In this document: positions 28,134-40,159 of the stretch, piece after piece
How the letters are laid out: each line of letters begins with the position of its first letter
How positions within the stretch are numbered: the first letter of the stretch is position 1
Assembly (NCBI GenBank): GCA_019114945.1
Contig: DXEN01000072.1
Span: 49,352 to 113,351, forward strand
Reading direction: 5' to 3'
Origin: Candidatus Parabacteroides intestinigallinarum
Lineage (GTDB): Bacteria > Bacteroidota > Bacteroidia > Bacteroidales > Tannerellaceae
DNA length: 64,000 nt
The notes under the pieces: model-generated
Seen by the model: only the letters and a program-made list of their open reading frames with translations
Told to the model about the DNA's origin: nothing
The model's database searches: none
Position numbers and translations under genes: made by a program

Positions 28134-30506
28134 ATGAAGGAATGGAGAAAACGAGCGGCGCGCCTCCTCGCCGGGATAGGCGCGATCGGGCTACTGGGCT
28201 GGCTCGCGCTCTACAAAGCCGTGCCGCGCCCGCTTTTCCAAGTTCCCTACTCTACCTTATTATATTCCGCCGAGGACGAGCTGCTGGGGGCCCGTATCGC
28301 CCCGGACGGGCAATGGCGCTTCCCGGCTACGGACAGCCTGCCCGGGAAATTCACCGCCTGCCTGCTGACCTACGAGGACCGCCGCTTCCTAAGTCATCCC
28401 GGCATCGACCCCGCCGCCCTCCTGAGGGCGCTACGCCTCAACGCGCGGGCCGGACGCGTCGTTAGCGGGGGCAGCACCATCACCATGCAGCTGGCGCGCA
28501 TCGCCCGGGGAAACCGGCCGCGGACGCTCGGCGAGAAGCTGACCGAGATGGGCTGGGCGCTCTTCCTGGAAACCACGTATAGCAAGCGGGAGATCTTGAA
28601 CCTGTACGCCTCGCACGCCCCGTTCGGGGGAAACGTGGTAGGCGTGGAGACCGCCGCCTGGCGATATTTCGGGCGAAGCGTCTTCCAGCTCTCATGGGCG
28701 GAGTGCGCCACGCTCGCGGTATTGCCCAACTCGCCCGCCCTGATTCACCCCGGGCGGAACCGGGAGCGGCTGCGCGAGAAACGAGACCGCCTGCTGGAGG
28801 CCTTGCGCGACAGAAAGCTGCTGGACCAAACGGAGTACGAGTTGGCTCGCATGGAGCCTCTGCCGGAGGCGCCCCTGCCGCTCCCCGACGAGGCGCCGCA
28901 CTTGCTGGAGCGTCTGGCGGCGGAACGGCCGGGCCAGCGCGTCAGCTCCTCCGTGCGCCACGCGTTGCAACGGCGGACGCAGGCCATCGTCAACCGATAC
29001 GCCCGGGAATACAGCTCCAATTACATCCACAACCTGGCCGCGATTGTCGCCGACGTCGAGACCGGCGAGGTGCTGGCGTACGCGGGCAACGCGACCTTCC
29101 CCGCCGACGAGCGGTACGGGAACCACGTGGATATCGTCACGGCACCGCGCAGCACGGGCAGCATCCTGAAGCCGTTCCTCTACGCCGGGTTGCTGCACGA
29201 CGGAACCCTGCTGCCATCCACGCTGGTGGCGGACATCCCCCTCAATCTGAACGGGTTTATGCCTCAAAATTACAACAAGACCTTCTATGGAGCGGTGCCG
29301 GCGCACGTGGCGGTGGAGCGCTCGCTCAATGTCCCCCTGGTACGGATGCTGACGCTGTACAACACCGGGCGACTCATGGCGTTGTTGAAAACGCTGGGCA
29401 TGAGCACCCTCCGATTCTCCGAGGAGCACTATGGAGCCTCGCTCATCCTGGGCGGAGCCGAGGGAACCTTGTGGGATCTGACCGGCATGTACGCCTCGCT
29501 GGCGCGTACCTTGGGGCACCACCGCCGCTACAACGGGCGCTACAACTCGGCGGACATCCATCCGCTCACGCCTTATCCCGCCCCGGCGGAGGAGCCCATC
29601 CGCTCCGTGGCGGACAAGCGGCTCACCGACGAGGCGCCGCTCTCCCGCGCGGCGCTGTGGTTTACCTTCGAGGCGATGGCCGCCCTGAACCGCCCGGAGG
29701 AGGAGGCCGACTGGCAGCAGTTCGAGTCGATGAAAAAGGTGGCTTGGAAGACGGGCACCAGCTATGGCGGACGCGACGCGTGGGCCATCGGGGTGACGCC
29801 CCGCTACGCCGTGGGCGTATGGGTGGGCAACGCCTCCGGCGAGGGGCGTCCGGGACTTACCGGGGTGGGCAACGCCGCACCGGTCTTGTTCGACTTGTTC
29901 TCGCTACTGCCCGGCGGCGCATGGTTCGATATCCCCTACGACGAGATGGTCCCGATGCCGGTATGTAGCAAGAGCGGCCACAGGGCGTCGCCCCTGTGCG
30001 ACGAGGTGGACACGCTCTATATGCCCGCCGCGGGCCTGGAATCCGGCGTTTGCCCTTACCATCGGCTCGTGCACCTCTCGCCCGACGGGCGCCACCGGGT
30101 GAACAGCTCGTGCGAGGCCGTCGACCGCATGGTCACCCGCTCCTGGTTCGTGCTGCCCCCGGCGCAGGAGTACTACTACAGCGGCTACCACGTAGACTAC
30201 CGCCCCCTGCCGCCTTTCAAGCCCGGATGCGCCCGGGAGCAGGACAGGCAAATCGAGCTCATCTATCCGGAGCACGGGGCCGTGCTCTACCCGCCGAAGG
30301 GATTCTCCGGCCGGCCGGAGCGGTTCATCTTCCGCGCGGCGCACGCCCGTCCGGACGCCACGCTCTACTGGCACTTGAACGAGACGTACGTGGGCGAGAC
30401 CCGTGGCGACCATTCCCTCAGTCTCTCCATCAAGCCCGGCGCCTACACGCTTACCCTCGTGGACGACGAGGGCGGACAGAAAAAAATCCGCTTCGAGGTG
30501 AAATAG
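28134..30506 (+). CDS. pbpC: Penicillin-binding protein 1C
   Basis: Bifunctional peptidoglycan synthase anchored in the inner membrane. 790 residues from the ATG at 28134 (MKEWRKRA then one hydrophobic helix, about 10-27); a longer frame from 28080 would overlap the previous gene and lacks support. GT51 glycosyltransferase motifs are EDRRFLSHPGID and GGSTITMQLAR; the transpeptidase has the serine in GSILKPF, SLN and KTGTSYG. The C-terminal domain (about 690-790) is the PBP1C-specific beta-sandwich. The alpha-2-macroglobulin gene that often accompanies pbpC is not present here. Very high GC. Confidence 0.95.
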   Translation: MKEWRKRAARLLAGIGAIGLLGWLALYKAVPRPLFQVPYSTLLYSAEDELLGARIAPDGQWRFPATDSLPGKFTACLLTYEDRRFLSHPGIDPAALLRALRLNARAGRVVSGGSTITMQLARIARGNRPRTLGEKLTEMGWALFLETTYSKREILNLYASHAPFGGNVVGVETAAWRYFGRSVFQLSWAECATLAVLPNSPALIHPGRNRERLREKRDRLLEALRDRKLLDQTEYELARMEPLPEAPLPLPDEAPHLLERLAAERPGQRVSSSVRHALQRRTQAIVNRYAREYSSNYIHNLAAIVADVETGEVLAYAGNATFPADERYGNHVDIVTAPRSTGSILKPFLYAGLLHDGTLLPSTLVADIPLNLNGFMPQNYNKTFYGAVPAHVAVERSLNVPLVRMLTLYNTGRLMALLKTLGMSTLRFSEEHYGASLILGGAEGTLWDLTGMYASLARTLGHHRRYNGRYNSADIHPLTPYPAPAEEPIRSVADKRLTDEAPLSRAALWFTFEAMAALNRPEEEADWQQFESMKKVAWKTGTSYGGRDAWAIGVTPRYAVGVWVGNASGEGRPGLTGVGNAAPVLFDLFSLLPGGAWFDIPYDEMVPMPVCSKSGHRASPLCDEVDTLYMPAAGLESGVCPYHRLVHLSPDGRHRVNSSCEAVDRMVTRSWFVLPPAQEYYYSGYHVDYRPLPPFKPGCAREQDRQIELIYPEHGAVLYPPKGFSGRPERFIFRAAHARPDATLYWHLNETYVGETRGDHSLSLSIKPGAYTLTLVDDEGGQKKIRFEVK

Positions 30507-30601
30507 GACGCCTGCTTCGCTTTATCTACGTCCCCACCCAGTTTTAACATAGAAATCTTTTTCTTTAAACAATATTATTTTATATCGAAAATAACGTCCT
30601 T

Positions 30602-30720
30602 TTTTCCAGCTGGCGCCATTCCCATCGGGGGACAGTGCTGAAAATTTTCCGCTGGCGCTATCCCTTGGCGGGGACAGTACTGGATATTTTCCGCTGGCGC
30701 TATCCCCTAGCGGGGAAAAT
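30602..30720. repeat. 42-bp period tandem array with GC-rich hairpins
   Basis: Three units start with TTTTCC at 30602, 30645 and 30687. The last two are exactly 42 bp apart; the first is 43 because of one inserted base (CCAGCTGG for CCGCTGG). Each unit contains GCTGGCGC followed by a small stem of the TCCCC-N4-GGGGA type, for example TCCCCTAGCGGGGA in unit 3. The array lies in the 390-bp gap between pbpC and the beta-galactosidase gene; the rest of that gap holds the promoter-like box TATCTTTA (30804-30811) and the leader hairpin listed next. Confidence 0.85.
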
Positions 30721-30822
30721 GAAGATTGGCGAAGAAATAAGCGTCCGGAAGGATTTTATAAAAAAAGTATGAAAAAAATGAACGGTAATTTCCCCAAAAG
30801 TATTATCTTTATCCCGCGATAG

Positions 30823-30858
30823 AGAGGAGCCAATGAGGAGGCGGTTCCTCTTCTTTTT
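30823..30858 (+). terminator. Terminator-like leader hairpin (possible attenuator) before beta-galactosidase
   Basis: AGAGGAGCC (30823-30831) pairs with GGTTCCTCT (30843-30851), nine pairs with one G-U, followed by TCTTTTT. It lies just after a -7-like box and 38 bp before the ATG of the downstream gene, so a transcript starting there would meet a terminator before the coding region. Confidence 0.55.
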
Positions 30859-30860
30859 AG

Positions 30861-34007
<3,147 letters not shown>

Positions 34008-34011
34008 AAAA

Positions 34012-34039
34012 TTAGGGTGTGTCGAGCGACACACCCTAA
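34012..34039. terminator. Bidirectional terminator between convergent genes
   Basis: Perfect 13-bp arms (TTAGGGTGTGTCG and complement) with an AG loop lie 5 bp after the beta-galactosidase stop and 15 bp before the end of the convergent DUF4965 gene, with an A-run on one side and TAAAA on the other. Confidence 0.9.
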
Positions 34040-34053
34040 AACCGTCTCTACAT

Positions 34054-36579
34054 TTACCAGTTACCCATCTTCTCGAAGAGCAGGCGCATAAAATATCCGC
34101 CCACTACCGAGCGTGCCTGGAACCCTCGTTGCGTACCGTCGGAGGTATAATGCCAATCGCTGAGCGGCACGCGCGAGGTCGTTTCGTTCGCGTACTTCCA
34201 TACGGGCTCCACCAGCGCGTTGAAATCACTCTCATTCCCCGTCAGGCAGGCGGACCACAGAATCCAGTCGGACTTGGTGTAATCGGCGCGGTTGTCCAGC
34301 GGAAGGCCGTAGGCGTTCTGCTGCGTCAGGTAGTAGGCCATCTCCTTCTTAGCCACGTCGTTCGGGAAAAGGTCGAAGCCCAACAGGCGGTCCCACACCA
34401 GGTTATACTTCTGGCTCCACGTGCCGGGGCGGTCGAACGTCAGGCGATAGTGGTCGCCATCGTCGGCCATCTTTATCCATTGTCCGGCCATCACGCAGGC
34501 GGCCTCCGTATAGTGCGCGGACACATCGTCCTTCCCCAGCATCGCAGCCAGCTTGCCGTAGCCGGCTATGCCCATGATGGCCTTGATGGAGAGATTGGCG
34601 TTGTGGGCGAAGTGCCCGGCGAAATCGTCGGTGCAGAGCTGGTTCTCCGGGTCGAGCCCATACTTCATCAGGTAGTCCGCCCACGTGGAGAGCACGTCCC
34701 AATGCCGGGCGGCGTAGTCGGCGTTCCCCTCCAGCATAGCGATGGCGGTAGTGAGTATTAACATATTCCCGCTCTCCTCGACCGGCATGTCGCCGCCGTA
34801 GGTTTGTCCGTTGGCGATGGGATACGTCCCCACGTCGTGCGCGGCGAAAGGTTTGGTCCATCGTCCGCTCTCGCTATAGTAGAAGATGTGGTTCATCAGC
34901 GCTTTCGCCAGCTCGGTATTATAATAAAGGAAGAGCGGCGCCGAGGGATAGGTGATGTCCACCGTACCGATGGAGCCGTTGCTGAAATTCTCCTTGGAGA
35001 AGAACAGCAGCGTGCCCTCCTTGTCGGTCACCAGCTTATGGGCGGCGAAAGCCTGCCGATAGGCGAGGGCGCACAGCTCGGCATACTTCTTCCCCCCGGC
35101 CGCCGTGGCCTCCGCCATCAGGGAAGAATCGAACGCGGCGCAGCGGCGCATCACCTCGCGGTAGGAAGCCTCGCCGCGCTCCAGGGCGGCATGCATATCC
35201 ACCTGCCCGTCGCGTTTCCAGTAGGGCATACGGTTCTCCCCGAAGTATTGGATGGAATAAAGGTCGTCGTAGCCAATCAGCACGTGGCCGGAGACGGTCT
35301 CACGTCCTACCTTGCCAAGCTGGTCGCGGAAAGCGAGCACCGTCATGCCACGCCGCATATCGCTCTCCATACTGGCGGAGGATTCTTGCAGCTCTCCCGT
35401 CCGCATGAAGGCGCTCTTCGCGGCGTAATAATCGTTGATTTCCATGCGCGTGGACTCCCGCAGCGGTGCGGCGAGGTAGAAATACCCCCAGTCGATGCGC
35501 ACGTCGTCGCCCTTCTTCCCCAATACATCCTGCTCCACCGTCCCGGTGCGCAAGAGACCCAGATGCTCCGTCCGCTCGCGGGCGAACATCACCTCCTGGT
35601 CGATGGAATTGACCGCCCATTGGGGCGTCGCCTCGATATAGACGCGCACGTCGTGCGTCTTCCCGTCTACGGAGCGCGCCTGATAGGTCAGGTAATTGAA
35701 GGGCGAGGCCAGCGCGTCGAGGTCGTCCGGAAGGAAGGGGGCGGTGAAGATGACGTCCAGCTCCACCCCTCCGCACGCGAAGGTGTAGAAGGTCTGCGTC
35801 GGCATCACGTTCACCGCCGTCTGGGTGGCCTTCAGCTCGAACGTCTCGCCCTGGTTCACCTGCCGGGCGATGCCCATATCCACGTAGGCACCCCCGCCAT
35901 TGTTGCGGCAGTGGGCCGCCAGCACGTTGCCGGAAGGCTTCAGCGCCCGGGCGACCTCCGCCGGAATCTCTTTCAAGAGGTCGTAGTCGAGTCCGTTTCC
36001 GGCCTCGGCTATCCGCATGCCATTCAGGTAGACCTCGATATTATCGTCGTGCGAATACTGCAGGAAAAGTGCCTCGCGGGCGACATCCGCCGGCCAGTCG
36101 AACGTCCGCCGTACCCAGATATCGCCCTCGCTCCACGGCGTGGCTCGACGCGGGTTCTCCTCGGTCCCGAATCCCGCCTTGCCGCGCTTCCACCCCGCGG
36201 CCTCGTAATCCGGGGCGAACCAATCGCCCGTCGGCGCGGTTGTCGTATAGTCGCCCTCCCAAGCGGCGGCCGCCGCCGTCGCGATGACGGGCTCCACTTT
36301 CACTTGGTCGCGCCCCATGAAACGGTATACCTCCCCGTCGACCCAGATGCCTCCCAGCAGCGGAAACTCCTTGCCCGTCCAATGTTTTACGGACTCGTCG
36401 TTCAAGCGGTCGGCAAACGACCAGGCGCTGGTGTACGGGTCGATCGTCACCAATGGAACCGCCGGCGCGCGCAACGTGTTGTCCGCCGCCGGCGCATATA
36501 CCTCCGATTCCCGCGGGGCGCTACACCCCGTCCACAAAACGGCGCCGCAAGCCAGCGCCCATAATAACTTTCTCTTCAT
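34054..36579 (-). CDS. DUF4964/DUF5127/DUF4965/DUF1793 lipoprotein (glutaminase-like family)
   Basis: An 841-residue exported lipoprotein; lipobox WTGC places the lipid cysteine near residue 19. The order DUF4964 (N-terminal, RAPAVPLVTIDPYTSAWSFAD), DUF5127, DUF4965 and DUF1793 (helical barrel with SGNMLILTTAIAMLEG and RAYAARHWDVL-type repeats) is that of fungal GtaA glutaminase homologues, which are frequent in Bacteroidetes. The alpha/alpha-barrel C-terminus also resembles glycosidases, and the setting with an esterase and a beta-galactosidase favours a glycan role. The true substrate is unknown. It begins 1 bp after the SGNH hydrolase stop, so the two are coupled. Confidence 0.85.
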   Translation of the reverse strand: MKRKLLWALACGAVLWTGCSAPRESEVYAPAADNTLRAPAVPLVTIDPYTSAWSFADRLNDESVKHWTGKEFPLLGGIWVDGEVYRFMGRDQVKVEPVIATAAAAAWEGDYTTTAPTGDWFAPDYEAAGWKRGKAGFGTEENPRRATPWSEGDIWVRRTFDWPADVAREALFLQYSHDDNIEVYLNGMRIAEAGNGLDYDLLKEIPAEVARALKPSGNVLAAHCRNNGGGAYVDMGIARQVNQGETFELKATQTAVNVMPTQTFYTFACGGVELDVIFTAPFLPDDLDALASPFNYLTYQARSVDGKTHDVRVYIEATPQWAVNSIDQEVMFARERTEHLGLLRTGTVEQDVLGKKGDDVRIDWGYFYLAAPLRESTRMEINDYYAAKSAFMRTGELQESSASMESDMRRGMTVLAFRDQLGKVGRETVSGHVLIGYDDLYSIQYFGENRMPYWKRDGQVDMHAALERGEASYREVMRRCAAFDSSLMAEATAAGGKKYAELCALAYRQAFAAHKLVTDKEGTLLFFSKENFSNGSIGTVDITYPSAPLFLYYNTELAKALMNHIFYYSESGRWTKPFAAHDVGTYPIANGQTYGGDMPVEESGNMLILTTAIAMLEGNADYAARHWDVLSTWADYLMKYGLDPENQLCTDDFAGHFAHNANLSIKAIMGIAGYGKLAAMLGKDDVSAHYTEAACVMAGQWIKMADDGDHYRLTFDRPGTWSQKYNLVWDRLLGFDLFPNDVAKKEMAYYLTQQNAYGLPLDNRADYTKSDWILWSACLTGNESDFNALVEPVWKYANETTSRVPLSDWHYTSDGTQRGFQARSVVGGYFMRLLFEKMGNW

Positions 36580-36580
36580 C

Positions 36581-37267
36581 TTACCTTAACGTTTTTTGAA
36601 TCGCTTCCAATACCAATTTCTCCATAATCTTGTATCCCTCCAGAGTCGGGTGCACGCCATCTTTCGAGAGGTTGGCGGGCAGACCGTCCCGCCCGTCCTT
36701 CATCGCGGAGTGATAATCCACGTAAGTCAGCCCGTTGGCCTCCGCGTACTCGCGGATCATCCGGTTCAGTCGTATTACCTTGCCGGCCGGCTCCAGCCCG
36801 GGCCGCCAGGGGAAATCATAAGCCGGGAGCACGGAGCAAAATATCACTTTAATGCCGTGCAGCTTGGCGAGCTCCGCCATCGAGACGAGGTTGCCGAAAA
36901 CATTCTCCAGGGCGATCACGCCGTTGTTGTGGGCGATGTCGTTGATACCGGCGAGAATCACGACCGCCCTCGGCCGCAGGTCGAGCACGTCTTGCCGGAA
37001 GCGCACCAGCATCTCCGAGGTTGTCTGCCCGCTGATACCCCTGTCGATAAAATCGTTCTGGATGAAGAAGGTCGAGTCCGCCGGCCACCAGCCATCGGTG
37101 ATGGAGTTGCCCATGAATACGACATTCGTCGGGATTTCCAGTCGCTTGTTCGCCTCGGCGTAACGTCCGAACTGCGCCCAGTCCCCTTTCTCGGTTTGAG
37201 CGGGGAGCGACATCGACGCCGCTAATAAACATCCCGCTAAAACTCCTTTCAGTTTCATGCTTTTCAT
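36581..37267 (-). CDS. Exported SGNH/GDSL hydrolase
   Basis: A roughly 228-residue exported esterase with a signal peptide (MKLKGVLAGCLLAASMSLPAQ). All SGNH blocks are present: FMGNSITDG (nucleophile Ser), GISGQTT (Gly), AGINDI (Asn) and DGVHP (Asp-His). Enzymes of this type remove acyl groups, often acetyl, from carbohydrates or lipids. The start could be at 37279, 37267 or 37258; the last two give a tighter signal peptide. It heads a two-gene unit with the DUF4965 gene and is divergent from cysK. Confidence 0.88.
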   Translation of the reverse strand: MKSMKLKGVLAGCLLAASMSLPAQTEKGDWAQFGRYAEANKRLEIPTNVVFMGNSITDGWWPADSTFFIQNDFIDRGISGQTTSEMLVRFRQDVLDLRPRAVVILAGINDIAHNNGVIALENVFGNLVSMAELAKLHGIKVIFCSVLPAYDFPWRPGLEPAGKVIRLNRMIREYAEANGLTYVDYHSAMKDGRDGLPANLSKDGVHPTLEGYKIMEKLVLEAIQKTLR

Positions 37268-37311
37268 ATTACTAATCATTAAAATGTGAGATTATTTTTC
37301 TTTTAAGCGAA

Positions 37312-37319
37312 CAAAGGTA
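37312..37319 (-). promoter_or_regulatory. -7 box for the SGNH-DUF4965 pair
   Basis: On the minus strand this reads TACCTTTG, an exact TAnnTTTG. It lies about 45-55 bp before the start codons considered. The -33 box is not well matched. Confidence 0.55.
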
Positions 37320-37350
37320 GTTGAATTCCGAAAAAGTCCACGTACTTTTG
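37320..37350 (+). promoter_or_regulatory. cysK promoter
   Basis: GTTG at 37320-37323, a 19-bp spacer, then TACTTTTG at 37343-37350 match the Bacteroidetes TTTG-N19-TAnnTTTG layout closely. The predicted start is about 20 bp before the cysK ATG. It overlaps the region of the divergent SGNH promoter, so the two may interfere. Confidence 0.7.
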
Positions 37351-37376
37351 TTATCGAACATAACGAAAATAGCGAC

Positions 37377-38309
37377 ATGACACGTATAGCGAGACAAATC
37401 ACCGAGCTGATCGGGCACACACCGCTGTTGGAACTCTCGAACTACAACAGGAACAAACGGCTGAAAGCGCGCCTGATCGGAAAACTGGAGTATTTCAATC
37501 CGGCGGGCAGCGTGAAGGACCGGGTCGCCCTGGCGATGATAGAGGACGCCGAGCGGAGCGGCCGGCTCCGGCCCGGCGCGACCCTCATCGAACCGACCAG
37601 CGGCAACACCGGCGTAGGGCTGGCGCTCGTTTCCGCCGTCAAGGGCTACACGCTCATCCTGACCATGCCGGAAACCATGAGCGAGGAGCGGCGCAAGTTG
37701 CTCCAGGCATACGGGGCGCGCTTGGTGCTCACCCCCGGGGCGGAAGGCATGTCCGGCGCCATCGCCAAGGCGGAGGAGCTGCGCGATTCCATCCCCGGCG
37801 CCGTCATCCTGCAACAGTTCGAGAACCCCGCCAACCCCGCCGCCCATATCCACTCGACCGCCGAGGAGATTTGGCAAGATACCGACGGGCAGGTCGATAT
37901 TTTCGTGGCGTGCGTAGGGACGGGCGGGACAATCAGCGGGACGGGGAAAGGGCTGAAAGCGCGGCGCCCGGATATCCGCGTTGTCGCCGTAGAGCCCGCC
38001 GAATCTCCCGTCCTCTCCGGAGGCAAGGCGGGGCCGCATAAGATACAGGGCATCGGCGCCGGGTTCATCCCGAAGACCTACGATAGCGGCGTCGTTGACC
38101 AAATAATGACAGTGCCCGGCGACGAAGCGATCCGGACGGCCCGGGAATTAGCCCGGGAGGAAGGCATCTTGGTAGGAATCTCATCGGGAGCCGCCGTATA
38201 TGCCGCCACCGCGTTAGCGACGCTCCCGGAAAACGAGGGGAAAAACATTGTCGTATTGCTGCCGGACACAGGCGAGCGGTACCTATCCACAGAATTATTC
38301 ACCGCATAA
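37377..38309 (+). CDS. cysK: Cysteine synthase A
   Basis: PLP enzyme making cysteine from O-acetylserine and sulfide. 310 residues. The PLP lysine is Lys47 in NPAGSVKDR, the substrate loop is PTSGNTG and the phosphate loop [12 protein letters not shown]; the C-terminal SSGAAVYAA is typical. It is a single gene with a good promoter, followed 2 bp after the stop by the palindromic array. It is not linked to sulfate reduction genes in this window. Confidence 0.96.
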   Translation: MTRIARQITELIGHTPLLELSNYNRNKRLKARLIGKLEYFNPAGSVKDRVALAMIEDAERSGRLRPGATLIEPTSGNTGVGLALVSAVKGYTLILTMPETMSEERRKLLQAYGARLVLTPGAEGMSGAIAKAEELRDSIPGAVILQQFENPANPAAHIHSTAEEIWQDTDGQVDIFVACVGTGGTISGTGKGLKARRPDIRVVAVEPAESPVLSGGKAGPHKIQGIGAGFIPKTYDSGVVDQIMTVPGDEAIRTARELAREEGILVGISSGAAVYAATALATLPENEGKNIVVLLPDTGERYLSTELFTA

Positions 38310-38311
38310 GC

Positions 38312-38563
38312 TTCTACGCGCGTAGAAAGGACATCCAAGTACCCGGAAGCGCCTTCTACGCGCGTAGAAAGCGTTTTCGAGGGGTCGGAAATGGTTTTTA
38401 CGCGCGTAGAAAGCGGCTTCGAAGACCCAAAAGCGCCTTTTACCGGCGTAGAAAGCGCTTTCAAGAGGCCGGAAATGTTTTTTACGCGCGTAAAACACAC
38501 TTTCCGGCGCTCCCAGGCCTTTTCTACCGCGGTAGAAGGCGCTTTTCCGCGCTCAAAAGGGGA
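38312..38563. repeat. Six-unit 42-bp array of 16-bp palindromes
   Basis: Six 16-bp palindromes begin at 38312, 38354, 38396, 38438, 38480 and 38522, each exactly 42 bp after the previous. Copies 1 and 2 are TTCTACGCGCGTAGAA; copy 5 is TTTTACGCGCGTAAAA and copy 6 TTCTACCGCGGTAGAA, both perfect palindromes with different arms, so paired changes preserve symmetry. The 26-bp intervals are related to each other (AGCGNTTTCNAGNGNCCGGAAA-like), unlike CRISPR spacers. The array fills the gap between convergent cysK and the universal stress protein gene. It leaves open frames on both strands because 42 is a multiple of 3, but coding is unlikely. Confidence 0.95.
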
Positions 38564-38586
38564 ACGACGCCCCCCGGCGCGAGCGT

Positions 38587-39711
38587 TCATCGCTTGCTAT
38601 CGATAACCAACAGCGGCGTATCCGTATGGAAAAGCATCTTGCGGGCGATAGACGGGTTGAACATACGAGCCAAGAGGTTACGGCGGTACGAACTCAGGGC
38701 GATAACGTCGATATGCTCGTCGCGCACGAACTTCTCGATCGCCAATAGCAAATCGCCGTCCGCCAAGACGGTATACGATAGGTTCGCGTCCGGATATTGC
38801 TTCTTGAAATACTCCCGCACGCCCGACAGACGGATCTCGTTCCATTCATCCCGGCTGGTGGAGATGTTGAACAAGTGGATCGAGAAATCGAAGTCCTTGA
38901 TCAGCTCCATGAACTTATCGAAAGCCACCAAATCGCGCTGGTTGAAGGAGGTAGCGAAGGCGATATGCTTGGCGTCCCTCAAATTCGTGAACGGCACGTT
39001 CTCCGGAATCGCCAACACCGGAACCTTGTTCAGCTCGATCACCTCGCCCGTCACGCTACCGATTAAATCCACCTCTTTCTGGTCCTTGCCACGGGTACCC
39101 ATCACGATCAGCGTCGGACGATATTCCTTGCTATACGCGATAATCTCCTCTTCCGGCAGACCTTCCCGCAATACATAATCATAGGTTACCCGCGGCAACT
39201 CGCCGTCCTCCATTTTCTTCTCGATAAGCGAGCAAATATCCTCCATGTTCCCGCGCACACGCCGCAACAACTCCTGAAGAGACTCCTCCTCGTTCATCTG
39301 ATAGCTCAACGTCTCGCCCAACGGAATCGCCGAGGGGAAATAAGGGTTGAAATAAGCGTGCATAATCATAACCTCCGCTCCTACCACGGCGGCATAATTA
39401 ATACCCAAGTCGCATGCCTTCATCGAATAATCCGAGAAATCGATCGGGATAAGGACCTTCCTCGTCTGATCCGCGTCTCCCTTTTCCTCTTCCTCTTTCG
39501 CGTCCTCGGACCATTTATTATCCTCGATGATACGCAAGGCATGCGGCAAGTCGCTTTCCTTGATTCGCACACGTACGCCCGCCGATACGACCGGTTGTAT
39601 CAGGTTTACGTTATGTATGTAGACCTCTATACCTTCTGTTTCCAAGATTGTCTTGAGAATCTGGGCTTTCTCGAACGTGTGAATGGCTAATGTCACTAAT
39701 TTGTCTTCCAT
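38587..39711 (-). CDS. Universal stress protein with N-terminal DUF2007-like domain
   Basis: A 374-residue cytoplasmic protein. Residues 1-70 look like the DUF2007 signal-transducing domain (FEKAQILKTILETEGIEVYI), followed by a charged linker and two UspA domains: one starting at KVLIPIDFSDYSMKA (about 85) with VMGTRGKDQKEVDLIGSVTGEVI as its nucleotide-binding loop, and one starting near 245 that lacks a clear G-2x-G-9x-G loop. Tandem USP proteins act in stress responses by binding ATP or partners; the target is unknown. It ends next to the palindromic array. Confidence 0.85.
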   Translation of the reverse strand: MEDKLVTLAIHTFEKAQILKTILETEGIEVYIHNVNLIQPVVSAGVRVRIKESDLPHALRIIEDNKWSEDAKEEEEKGDADQTRKVLIPIDFSDYSMKACDLGINYAAVVGAEVMIMHAYFNPYFPSAIPLGETLSYQMNEEESLQELLRRVRGNMEDICSLIEKKMEDGELPRVTYDYVLREGLPEEEIIAYSKEYRPTLIVMGTRGKDQKEVDLIGSVTGEVIELNKVPVLAIPENVPFTNLRDAKHIAFATSFNQRDLVAFDKFMELIKDFDFSIHLFNISTSRDEWNEIRLSGVREYFKKQYPDANLSYTVLADGDLLLAIEKFVRDEHIDVIALSSYRRNLLARMFNPSIARKMLFHTDTPLLVIDSKR

Positions 39712-39772
39712 ACTCCATACATTTTATAAATGAAACAATCGGGATTTAATATATGATCATTGAAAATAAAAA

Positions 39773-39806
39773 AATCCCAAGGCATCATTCAACGAGCGAT
39801 GGGATT
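39773..39806 (-). terminator. Terminator after the small HTH gene
   Basis: On the minus strand AATCCCA pairs with TGGGATT, followed by a T-run (A-run 39766-39773 on the plus strand). It lies 24 bp after the stop of the HTH gene and before the universal stress protein start. Confidence 0.7.
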
Positions 39807-39829
39807 CTTTTATTCCAGCGAATCTTTTC

Positions 39830-40102
39830 TTACGCCTCAGGTGCCGTGGGAGCCTCTTTCTCGTTCAGGATCTCCATGGCACGCTCAAAGATTGTCATAT
39901 CATCCAATACGACCAAGCCGCCATCCGGACCTGGCTCTATATGGATACCGCAACTTCTTCCGTCCTTATAATTTTGTCCGCCGAAGTAATTCCGCACGGT
40001 CTCTACCCGCAATCCCAGTTCGTCGGCGATGCGGTGCATACTCCCATCCGGTAAACTATCCTTAATTCTTCTCAACTCGTTAAACGTGATCGTCTTTGTC
40101 AT
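39830..40102 (-). CDS. Small helix-turn-helix DNA-binding protein
   Basis: A 90-residue cytoplasmic protein with a predicted helix-turn-helix near residues 21-41 (MHRIADELGLRVETVRNYFGG). The remainder (GIHIEPGPDGGLVVLDD) looks like a short beta wing. I recognise it as a common small DNA-binding protein of Bacteroidales without an established regulon. It is monocistronic, with its own terminator, and a 13-bp palindrome lies 45 bp upstream, which suggests autoregulation. Confidence 0.75.
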   Translation of the reverse strand: MTKTITFNELRRIKDSLPDGSMHRIADELGLRVETVRNYFGGQNYKDGRSCGIHIEPGPDGGLVVLDDMTIFERAMEILNEKEAPTAPEA

Positions 40103-40146
40103 GGCTTCCTTATTTTGAAGGTTAATAATTAGTTATTTAAAGATGG

Positions 40147-40159
40147 CACTAACTTAGTG
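40147..40159. promoter_or_regulatory. Operator-like palindrome upstream of the HTH gene
   Basis: CACTAA-C-TTAGTG is a perfect 6-bp-arm palindrome 45 bp before the start of the HTH gene. A dimeric HTH protein could bind here; this is inference from symmetry and position. Confidence 0.4.

Noticed and set aside
28694..29968. 424-codon plus-strand frame within pbpC
   Set aside because: Out-of-frame reading of a GC-rich gene; pbpC motifs are intact in the other frame.
34804..36564. 586-codon plus-strand open frame
   Set aside because: It is antisense to the DUF4965 lipoprotein gene, which has a lipobox and a recognised domain order; long antisense frames are common in GC-rich genes.
38312..38563. 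CRISPR array
   Set aside because: Repeats are only 16 bp, the intervals are similar to each other rather than unique, and no cas genes are nearby.
38078..38590. Open frame of 170 codons on the minus strand with a 14-residue repeat (STRVK-type) through the palindromic array
   Set aside because: The repeat pattern is a consequence of the 42-bp period being a multiple of 3; it overlaps cysK antisense, other frames through the array are also open, and nothing resembles a known protein.
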